Below the pieces are notes generated by a model. The model was given only the letters and a program-made list of their open reading frames with translations. It was not told where the DNA came from and did no database searches. Shown here piece by piece: positions 1 to 5,200 of a stretch of 12,835 nt of DNA. The position numbers were made by a program, and so were the translations under genes. Positions within the stretch are counted from its first letter, which is position 1, and every line of letters starts with the position of its first letter. The DNA lies in assembly GCA_017467745.1 (NCBI GenBank), contig JAFUKV010000113.1, positions 1 through 12,835 of the forward strand. Direction: 5' to 3'. The DNA is from Bacteroidaceae bacterium. GTDB lineage: Bacteria > Bacteroidota > Bacteroidia > Bacteroidales > CHK158-818.

Positions 1-2571
1 AACGCAAAACTTTCAGCCATATTCAGTACATTCACGCTGAAAGACAAAATTACCCCCAATTCGACAAACGAAGAAGTTATCAGCGTTTTGAAAAAAGAAA
101 CAACCGATGCTATCGATAACTCATTTAATGTTCTTCGTAATCGTATAGACCGTTTCGGTGTAGTTGCCCCCAACATCCAAAAAATGTCCAAAGACGGACA
201 AATCTTAATTGAATTACCGGGTGTGAAAGAACCTGAACGCGTACGGAAGCTATTACAAGGTAGCGCTAACCTCGAATTCTGGGAAACATATAACCTTACA
301 GAAATATATCCCCAATTAGCAAAAGCCAATTTGTTAATTGCAGATATCGAAAAAGCGAAATCCGCCAAAGACGAAATCGAACAAAAGCCCTCAGAAACTA
401 TTTCAGAAAGACAAAACGAACCTACCAACGTAGGGATAGACAGTCTTTTAGTAGAATCGGAAGAATTGAAAGAAGCCGAAGATTTGTCAAAAGATCAGGC
501 CGAATGGATGAAAAACAATCCTCTTTTCGCCAAATTACAAATTAACCAATATCAAGGTCAAGTAGCGGAAAGCCCGGCTATCGGTGTAGCCCATTACTCA
601 GATACCGCTCTTATTAACCAATACTTGAACTTGAAGCAAGTAAAAGAATTGCTTCCCCGTCATCTTACGTTCAAATGGACAGTAAAAGCCATTGACGCCA
701 AAGAACAATATTATCAATTAGTAGCTCTCAAAGGAAGCAATAGAAACGGTACCCCAGCATTGGAAGGCGATGTTATCACCGACGCAAATGTATCTTACGG
801 ACAAGGAAGCAAAATGCCTACCGTAAGCATGCAAATGTCTCCGGAAGGAGCTAAAATCTGGGCACGCCTCACCAAAGAAAACAAAGGACGATGCATTGCT
901 ATCGCTCTTGACGATTACGTTTACTCTTACCCTGTTGTAAACCAAGAAATTCCGGGTGGAAATTCTGAAATATCAGGAAACTTTACTCCCGAAGAAGCTA
1001 ACGACTTGGCAAACGTACTGAAATCGGGAAAAATGGCTGCCCGCGTACACATTGTACAAGAAGACGTTATTGGCCCATCTTTGGGTAAAGAAGCCGTAGA
1101 AAGCGGTATATGGTCGTTCGTATTCGCTCTTATACTATTGATGATATATATGATAGGCGTATACAACATAGTACCGGGATTAATCGCCAACATCGGGCTG
1201 ATTGTAAACCTATTCTTTACAATGGGTATATTGGCGTCATTCCATGCAGTTCTCACACTATCCGGAATTGCAGGGTTGGTATTATCATTAGGTATGGCGG
1301 TAGATGCTAACGTGCTTATTTACGAACGCGCAAAAGAAGAATTGCGTGCCGGTAAAACTTTGCGCAAAGCGATTGAAGAAGCATATAAAAACGCGTTCTC
1401 TGCTATTTTTGACTCCAACTTGACATCAATCATCACAGGCTTTGTCTTGTTCTATTTCGGCACAGGCCCTATCAAAGGCTTCGCCACGACACTAATAATC
1501 GGTATCGTTTCATCTTTCTTTGTCGCTATCTTCCTTTCTCGTATGATATTTGAAAGAGGTATTGAAAACGGTTGGTTTAAAAACCTAACGTTCACAACAC
1601 CAATGACAAAAAAATTCATGACGAATTGCCACTACGACTTTATTGGATCAAGCAAAATCGGACATATCATTTCTATCTCGGCTATTGTTATCTGTACAAT
1701 TTCTTTTGCCGTAAGAGGATTGAACCAAGGCATTGATTTTTCAGGAGGCAGTAACTATGTTATCCGATTTGAACAACCGGTTAATACCGTAGAAATAGCT
1801 GATATGTTGAAACCGAATTTTGAAGGAGCCTCTCTTTCGGTAATTACAATCGGAACTGAAAATCAAGTACGCGTATCGACAAACTACAAAATCGAAGATA
1901 AAGAAAACGACATAGACAAAGAGATAAAAGAAAAATTGTATGCCGGATTAAAACCCATATTAGGAAACACTACATACGAACAATTCGTAGAAAACAACAT
2001 TCAGAGTTTCCAAAAAGTAGGACCGAGTATCGCTGATGATATCCGTACCGGAGCAATTTGGGCGATATTATTTTCTTTAATCGGAATGGGATTATACATT
2101 TTGATTCGTTTCCGTGATATCGCATTCAGTGTGGGAACCATATCATCAGTAGCATTCTCTACCTTCATGATCATCGGATTCTACTCATTATTCTACGGAA
2201 TCTTGCCATTCTCTATGGAAATAGACCAATCGTTCATCGCAGCAATCCTTACGGTTATCGGGTACTCGGTAAACGACACGGTGGTAGTATTCGACCGTAT
2301 ACGCGAAGTAAGTAATCTCTACCCGTCGCGCGACAAAAAAGCAATTATGAACGAAGCTATGAACAGCACCCTTTCCAGAACTTTCAACACAACCATAAGT
2401 ACAGCAATAGTTCTTTTGTGTATTTTCTTGTTAGGTGGCGATACAATCCGCAGCTTTACCTTTGCAATGTTATTCGGAGTAATAGTAGGGACATATTCAA
2501 CTTTAGTTAATGCAGCTCCGATTGCTTATACAATCCAAATGTATAGATTGAAAAAAGCGGCGAAAAAATAA
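1..2571 (+). CDS. secDF: Protein translocase SecDF, fused (5' end outside window)
   Basis: SecDF is the fused accessory subunit of the Sec translocon. It sits in the inner membrane and uses the proton-motive force to help pull proteins across. The reading frame is open from base 1, so the true start, first membrane helix and early periplasmic part lie upstream; 856 residues are visible. In visible-residue numbering, the SecD signature LRNRIDRFGV begins near 45. A charged stretch occupies about 97-190, followed by the rest of the periplasmic P1 domain. A SecD membrane bundle carries GMAVDANVLIYERAKEE at about 431-447. The SecF half starts near GIDFSGGSNYVIRF (577) and carries VIGYSVNDTVVVFDRIRE near 752, the SecF counterpart of the SecD motif. 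The fusion is continuous with no frameshift. The protein ends in a basic tail (LKKAAKK) and a hairpin terminator follows 19 bp after the stop, so secDF closes its transcription unit. Confidence 0.97.
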   Translation, partial: NAKLSAIFSTFTLKDKITPNSTNEEVISVLKKETTDAIDNSFNVLRNRIDRFGVVAPNIQKMSKDGQILIELPGVKEPERVRKLLQGSANLEFWETYNLTEIYPQLAKANLLIADIEKAKSAKDEIEQKPSETISERQNEPTNVGIDSLLVESEELKEAEDLSKDQAEWMKNNPLFAKLQINQYQGQVAESPAIGVAHYSDTALINQYLNLKQVKELLPRHLTFKWTVKAIDAKEQYYQLVALKGSNRNGTPALEGDVITDANVSYGQGSKMPTVSMQMSPEGAKIWARLTKENKGRCIAIALDDYVYSYPVVNQEIPGGNSEISGNFTPEEANDLANVLKSGKMAARVHIVQEDVIGPSLGKEAVESGIWSFVFALILLMIYMIGVYNIVPGLIANIGLIVNLFFTMGILASFHAVLTLSGIAGLVLSLGMAVDANVLIYERAKEELRAGKTLRKAIEEAYKNAFSAIFDSNLTSIITGFVLFYFGTGPIKGFATTLIIGIVSSFFVAIFLSRMIFERGIENGWFKNLTFTTPMTKKFMTNCHYDFIGSSKIGHIISISAIVICTISFAVRGLNQGIDFSGGSNYVIRFEQPVNTVEIADMLKPNFEGASLSVITIGTENQVRVSTNYKIEDKENDIDKEIKEKLYAGLKPILGNTTYEQFVENNIQSFQKVGPSIADDIRTGAIWAILFSLIGMGLYILIRFRDIAFSVGTISSVAFSTFMIIGFYSLFYGILPFSMEIDQSFIAAILTVIGYSVNDTVVVFDRIREVSNLYPSRDKKAIMNEAMNSTLSRTFNTTISTAIVLLCIFLLGGDTIRSFTFAMLFGVIVGTYSTLVNAAPIAYTIQMYRLKKAAKK

Positions 2572-2590
2572 AACTAATCTTACCCCTATA

Positions 2591-2623
2591 AAAACGGTCT
2601 ACCCGCAAGGTAGACCGTTTTTT
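2591..2623 (+). terminator. Intrinsic terminator of secDF
   Basis: A perfect 12-bp stem (2591-2602 with 2610-2621) encloses a 7-nt loop, CCGCAAG. The GC-rich core is CGGTCTAC/GTAGACCG, and the 3' side runs into six T residues. It lies 19 bp after the secDF stop. Confidence 0.92.
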
Positions 2624-2639
2624 ACATATTGGTGTACGC

Positions 2640-2878
2640 GAAACACGTTTAACCCCCTGTTTTGACAGTATTACAATTCGCCACCTTATCTTTCAGCTAC
2701 CCGCCAAAAGTTCTCCTTTTGAATGGTATTTGTCGGTCTGAAATGTCTTTTTGCCTACTTGTGGCCTTTCTTCTGGATTTTTATACCAAAACGAGCAACT
2801 TCTCCTATACACTTTACATGTCGGCTGTACGAGAAAAAAGAATGTCCATGCAGGGTATTAAACCTTAACAAATATTAA
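2640..2878 (+). other. Unexplained less AT-rich intergenic block with two overlapping short ORFs
   Basis: This block lies between the secDF terminator and the tRNA-Arg terminator and is visibly less AT-rich than the sequence after it. Two + strand ORFs overlap in different frames. One is 68 codons (2662-2868, ATG). The other is 51 codons (2723-2878, ATG), reading MVFVGLKCLFAYLWPFFWIF and then a basic, Cys-containing end. Neither has a Shine-Dalgarno sequence, a promoter I can see, or a family I recognise. The 51-codon product would be very hydrophobic with many aromatics (one possible membrane segment), which is unusual but also common in chance ORFs. I have only a vague impression that similar short peptides are annotated in other Bacteroidales; this is not evidence. 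It may be a conserved non-coding element, a repeat, or a gene remnant. Confidence 0.3.
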
Positions 2879-3006
2879 TTCTTTTCACATAATATCAAAT
2901 ATTTGAAACCGCAACAATTTATATTGTCTCTGAAATAAAAATTGTACATATTCAAAACCTCCGTAAACATCTCCCAGAAACACGCTTTCTACGCCTTTAT
3001 AGAAAT
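2879..3006. other. AT-rich intergenic stretch, no gene seen
   Basis: No credible ORF is present on either strand. Two small inverted repeats occur, a 10-bp palindrome CAAATATTTG (2896-2905) and an ACAAT/ATTGT hairpin around 2915-2928, but neither has the context of a terminator or a known operator. Confidence 0.5.
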
Positions 3007-3038
3007 AAAAAAAAGAAAGAGCCAAAAACTCTTTCTTT
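3007..3038 (-). terminator. Terminator of the recO / tRNA-Arg unit
   Basis: On the minus strand a 10-bp stem (3029-3038 with 3012-3021; AAAGAAAGAG/CTCTTTCTTT) encloses a 7-nt loop and is followed by a run of T residues (the complement of the A run at 3007-3014). It begins 17 bp past the 3' end of tRNA-Arg. The stem is AU-rich, but the position and the T run make this the likely end of minus-strand transcription. Confidence 0.75.
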
Positions 3039-3055
3039 ATCAATAAAAAATTTCG

Positions 3056-3127
3056 TACCCTCGCCGGGAATCGAACCCGGATTTAAAGTTTAGGAAACTT
3101 CCGTTCTATCCATTGAACTACAAGGGC
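3056..3127 (-). tRNA. tRNA-Arg (anticodon CCU)
   Basis: A 72-nt cloverleaf folds on the minus strand. The acceptor stem is GCCCTTG/CGAGGGT (with a G-U pair at 1-72 and another G-U inside), the D arm is GTTC/GAAC, and the anticodon stem is GAAGT/ACTTT with loop TTCCTAA. The T arm is CCGGG-TTCGATT-CCCGG and the discriminator base is A. Anticodon CCT occupies 3092-3094 and reads AGG codons. CCA is not encoded and must be added. The gene lies 59 bp downstream of recO in the same direction with no terminator between, so it may be released from a recO transcript or have its own promoter. Confidence 0.95.
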
Positions 3128-3186
3128 AATTCTAAATGAATTACAAAAGTACAACAAAAAAGCATATCTGCCAATACAGAATTAAA

Positions 3187-3912
3187 CTAATCAAATAAAG
3201 ATCGCAACACATCTAACGACTTCAAGCGTCCCATCCCGGAATGATGCAGTCTGAAATAAGTTACAACACGCTCCAAAATCCGCCACCTTTCTACTCGGGA
3301 AAGTCTAAACAAATGAAGGTTTTGGTAATTCATTCGCATCAACAGAGCCAAAAATTTCGCCTCCTCCGGATACAAGAAATACCCATGTTCTGGTAAAGAA
3401 ACAGAAAATATTCCATTCATCATATCGAAATATACGCCCTCCTTATAATCCTCAATATTCGGATAAAATCCCAAGAAACTGGAAAATTGAAATAAAAAAC
3501 AAAGATGAAAATTCGCTTTACCTTCTTCCAAATAATCCAAGATTTGAACAGAATGAACCAAAAAATCAAAAAAAGGAAGATTGGCCTCCGGATCTTTTAT
3601 AGTTCGCGACAAGAACTCTGATAAGAAAAGAGCCACGCTACGCTTCACCTCATCATATGGCAAATGCTGAAAAACAAGTAAAGGCTGTACCTCACGTATC
3701 CGTTGCAACTCCCTACCCGGTTTATGCTCTACAACCATTTCGAGGACAGAAAAAGGGAAAAACAACGTTCGCAAACGAGCAGATTTACGCGATGCAGATA
3801 AAGAAATCGCATAGGCAGTACGCCCAAACATTTCGGTATAAACATGCACCACAGATAATTTATCATTATAAGCAGCCGTATACAACACAACGCCTTTCGT
3901 TTTTTCCAGCAT
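3187..3912 (-). CDS. recO: DNA repair protein RecO
   Basis: RecO is a recombination mediator. With RecR it helps load RecA on SSB-coated single-stranded DNA at gaps, and it can anneal complementary strands. The 241-residue product is close to the usual RecO length. Its N-terminal OB-fold reads MLEKTKGVVLYTAAYNDKLS, then VHVYTEMFGRTAYAISLSAS and a basic RKSARLRTLFFP stretch. The C-terminal half is helical and contains NFHLCFLFQFSSFLGFYPN, a characteristic RecO segment. There is a single visible cysteine there, so the four-cysteine zinc module of some RecO proteins is absent, as expected for this lineage. The chosen ATG gives the normal N terminus. The gene is divergent from the DUF2721 gene (80 bp between starts) and is followed by tRNA-Arg on the same strand. 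Confidence 0.93.
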   Translation of the reverse strand: MLEKTKGVVLYTAAYNDKLSVVHVYTEMFGRTAYAISLSASRKSARLRTLFFPFSVLEMVVEHKPGRELQRIREVQPLLVFQHLPYDEVKRSVALFLSEFLSRTIKDPEANLPFFDFLVHSVQILDYLEEGKANFHLCFLFQFSSFLGFYPNIEDYKEGVYFDMMNGIFSVSLPEHGYFLYPEEAKFLALLMRMNYQNLHLFRLSRVERWRILERVVTYFRLHHSGMGRLKSLDVLRSLFD

Positions 3913-3929
3913 AAATTACGTCTCCATTC

Positions 3930-3960
3930 TTTGAAATACCACAAAAATAAGTTATTCTTG
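3930..3960 (+). promoter_or_regulatory. Probable promoter of the DUF2721 gene
   Basis: A TTTG -33 element (3930-3933), 19 nt, and TATTCTTG (3953-3960) match the Bacteroidetes promoter pattern at all but one informative base. Transcription would start near 3966, giving a short leader before the ATG at 3993. It overlaps the possible recO -7 box on the other strand, so the two divergent promoters may compete. Confidence 0.5.
3942..3949 (-). promoter_or_regulatory. Possible -7 box for recO
   Basis: Read on the minus strand this is TATTTTTG, an exact match to the Bacteroidetes -7 pattern TAnnTTTG, placed 29 bp before the recO ATG. I see no good TTTG -33 element at the right distance, so the call is weak. 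Confidence 0.35.
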
Positions 3961-3992
3961 CAGAAAATATCATTTTTATTCTATTAAAACGA

Positions 3993-4418
3993 ATGGAAGA
4001 ACTTACTTTAACCACTCCTTCTTTATTATTTTCGGCTGTCTCGCTAATCATGTTGGCATATACAAACCGTTTTTTATCATACGCCCAAGTTATTCGATCA
4101 TTAAAAAAAGAATATGACCAAACACCTACACATACAGGCGCCGCACAAATAGAAAATCTTCGCAAACGCCTGTACCTGACTCGATCTATGCAAATATTAG
4201 GAATAAGCAGTTTATTACTCAGCGTGCTATGTATGTTATTTGTTTACATCAACTGGCAGGCGGCAGCAGTCATAATATTCGGTATCTCATTATTATCGCT
4301 GATTATTTCTCTCGCTATATCCATTAAAGAAATACTAATCTCAGTAAAAGCGCTCGAACTGCACTTAAAACACATCGAGCATGAAGATAATAATAGCAAA
4401 AGGCATATCAAACAATAA
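3993..4418 (+). CDS. DUF2721 family small membrane protein
   Basis: This is a 141-residue integral membrane protein of unknown function. The N-terminal segment TTPSLLFSAVSLIMLAYTNRFLSYAQVIR (about 7-35) carries the pattern I associate with the DUF2721 family: a serine/proline-containing first helix ending in an AYTNRF motif. A soluble loop with a basic helix (about 36-65, including LRKRLYLTRSMQ) follows. Two more hydrophobic segments lie at about 67-86 and 90-112, and the tail is charged and rich in His, Asn and Lys. No catalytic motif is visible. It appears monocistronic: recO is divergent upstream, and a strong separate promoter begins 69 bp downstream. I see no clear terminator after it. 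The family assignment is from recognition of motifs; the function is not known to me. Confidence 0.8.
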   Translation: MEELTLTTPSLLFSAVSLIMLAYTNRFLSYAQVIRSLKKEYDQTPTHTGAAQIENLRKRLYLTRSMQILGISSLLLSVLCMLFVYINWQAAAVIIFGISLLSLIISLAISIKEILISVKALELHLKHIEHEDNNSKRHIKQ

Positions 4419-4486
4419 AAGACACCCCCTAAAACTGTTCATTTAAAATAAAAAAAAAGCAATCACAATATTTTTTACAGAAAAAT

Positions 4487-4517
4487 TTTGTCAATTAAAA
4501 AAACCAGTATATATTTG
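4487..4517 (+). promoter_or_regulatory. Strong Bacteroidetes-type promoter of the tRNA-Glu / rpsT unit
   Basis: TTTG (4487-4490), exactly 19 nt, then TATATTTG (4510-4517) match the Bacteroidetes housekeeping promoter (TTTG, 19-21 nt, TAnnTTTG) at every conserved base. The start point would be near 4523-4525, about 42 nt before the first tRNA-Glu. This is the best promoter in the window, as expected for tRNA and ribosomal protein genes. Confidence 0.8.
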
Positions 4518-4565
4518 CACTCGCATTTAAGAAATCCTGTTTTTCAGGAAAATGCTCATATAAAA

Positions 4566-4637
4566 GGCCCATTCGTCTATCGGCTAGGACGTCAGATTTT
4601 CATTCTGAAAAGAGGAGTTCGATTCTCCTATGGGCTA
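4566..4637 (+). tRNA. tRNA-Glu (anticodon UUC), copy 1
   Basis: A 72-nt cloverleaf: acceptor GGCCCAT/ATGGGCT with a G-U first pair, D stem GTCT/GGAC, anticodon stem TCAGA/TCTGA with loop TTTTCAT (anticodon TTC at 4599-4601), T arm GGAGTTCGATTCTCC, and discriminator A. CCA is not encoded. It is the first gene of the transcript, and its 3' end lies only 39 bp before the rpsT start codon. Cleavage at its 3' end would therefore create the 5' leader of the rpsT mRNA. It is identical in sequence to copy 2 on the other side of rpsT. Confidence 0.97.
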
Positions 4638-4660
4638 CAATAAATAAAATAGAAAAATTA

Positions 4661-4666
4661 AAGGAG
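4661..4666 (+). promoter_or_regulatory. Shine-Dalgarno sequence of rpsT
   Basis: AAGGAG lies 10 nt before the rpsT ATG. Other genes in this window (gyrB, sulP, rnr) start after A-rich leaders with no such element, so this strong site stands out. It is consistent with a leader freed by cleavage of the upstream tRNA. Confidence 0.65.
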
Positions 4667-4676
4667 ATTAGTTGTA

Positions 4677-4928
4677 ATGGCAAATCATAAATCATCTATC
4701 AAGAGAATCAGACAAACTCGCACTGCGACATTACGCAATCGTTATTACGGAAAAACCGCTCGTAACGCCGTAAAAAAACTTCGTGCTCTCACTTCTAAAG
4801 AAGAAGCCGTTGTTTTATACAAAAAGGTATCTGGTATGCTTGACAAACTTGCAAAAAAGAATGTCATTCATAAAAACAAAGCTAATAACTTAAAATCTAA
4901 ATTAGCTCTACACATCAACAAATTATAA
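4677..4928 (+). CDS. rpsT: 30S ribosomal protein S20
   Basis: S20 is a small basic protein that binds 16S rRNA early in assembly of the 30S subunit, contacting the 5' domain and the helix 44 region. The 83-residue product has the typical S20 opening MANHKSSIKRIRQTRTATLRNR, a central AVKKLRALTSKEEAVVLYKKVSGMLDKLAKKNVIHKNKA segment, and an all-helical, lysine/arginine-rich composition with the usual length. The ATG is fixed by the family N terminus (MANHKS) and by the AAGGAG 10 nt upstream. It is embedded between two identical tRNA-Glu genes and has no promoter of its own that I can see, so it is probably expressed from the tRNA promoter. In Escherichia coli S20 represses its own translation; whether that happens here is not shown. 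Confidence 0.97.
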   Translation: MANHKSSIKRIRQTRTATLRNRYYGKTARNAVKKLRALTSKEEAVVLYKKVSGMLDKLAKKNVIHKNKANNLKSKLALHINKL

Positions 4929-4948
4929 TAACGGAACAAAATCCGTTA
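4929..4948 (+). other. Hairpin between rpsT and the second tRNA-Glu
   Basis: A 7-bp perfect stem (TAACGGA/TCCGTTA) with a 6-nt loop starts directly after the rpsT stop codon and ends 5 nt before tRNA-Glu copy 2. There is no T run, so it is unlikely to terminate. It could cap and protect the 3' end of the rpsT mRNA once RNase P cuts at the tRNA, or act as a weak attenuator. The role is inferred from position only. Confidence 0.5.
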
Positions 4949-4953
4949 CCAAT

Positions 4954-5025
4954 GGCCCATTCGTCTATCGGCTAGGACGTCAGATTTTCATTCTGAAAAG
5001 AGGAGTTCGATTCTCCTATGGGCTA
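4954..5025 (+). tRNA. tRNA-Glu (anticodon UUC), copy 2
   Basis: This copy has exactly the same 72 nt as copy 1 (anticodon TTC at 4987-4989), so the same acceptor, D, anticodon and T arms apply. It sits 25 bp after the rpsT stop and is followed at once by a terminator hairpin. Cleavage at its 5' end by RNase P would define the 3' end of the rpsT message. Confidence 0.97.
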
Positions 5026-5027
5026 CA

Positions 5028-5055
5028 AAGTACCGAATATTTCGGTACTTTTTTT
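5028..5055 (+). terminator. Intrinsic terminator after tRNA-Glu copy 2
   Basis: Stem AAGTACCG/CGGTACTT (extendable by A-U pairs across the AATATT loop) is followed by a run of seven T residues (5049-5055). It starts three bases past the mature end of the second tRNA-Glu and closes the tRNA-Glu/rpsT/tRNA-Glu transcript. Confidence 0.9.
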
Positions 5056-5124
5056 ATTCCATTTTCCCTTCCTGCCTTTCGATAAAAAATCAAATAATTA
5101 CCCTCATATTTCGAGATTTTTTAT

Positions 5125-5132
5125 TACCTTTG
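5125..5132 (+). promoter_or_regulatory. Possible -7 box for gyrB
   Basis: TACCTTTG matches the Bacteroidetes -7 pattern, about 69 bp before the gyrB ATG. No TTTG lies at the proper -33 distance. A second candidate, TAGTTTTG (5148-5155), has a TTTG upstream but with a spacer of only 15 nt. One of these probably drives gyrB. Confidence 0.4.
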
Positions 5133-5200
5133 TTTATTATCGTTGTATAGTTTTGAGAACAAATAAAAAGCACAAAATCAGATAAAAAGTACCTAAAAAA

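Larger units (their letters stand above)
4566..5028 (+). repeat. 75-bp exact direct repeat (tRNA-Glu genes) flanking rpsT
   Basis: Bases 4566-4640 and 4954-5028 are identical, covering the whole tRNA plus CAA; the flanks differ on both sides. The repeat unit is therefore the tRNA itself, not a larger duplicated segment. The two copies are in direct orientation 388 bp apart, with rpsT between. Confidence 0.9.

Noticed and set aside
927..1256. 109-codon minus-strand ORF inside secDF
   Set aside because: It is antisense to conserved SecD membrane segments, with no promoter and no recognisable product; a shadow of the coding frame.
2896..2928. AT-rich palindromes as operators
   Set aside because: Short A/T palindromes are expected by chance here and no promoter or gene start lies next to them.
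3056..3127. tRNA-Arg as an attachment site with an integrated element next to it
   Set aside because: No repeat of the tRNA 3' end was seen nearby and there is no integrase or mobility gene in the window.
3657..3914. 85-codon + strand ORF opposite recO
   Set aside because: It lies fully antisense to the RecO N-terminal domain and has no family features.
3866..4165. 99-codon minus-strand ORF across the recO/DUF2721 gap
   Set aside because: It overlaps the start of recO on the same strand, both promoters, and the DUF2721 coding region antisense; not plausible as a gene.
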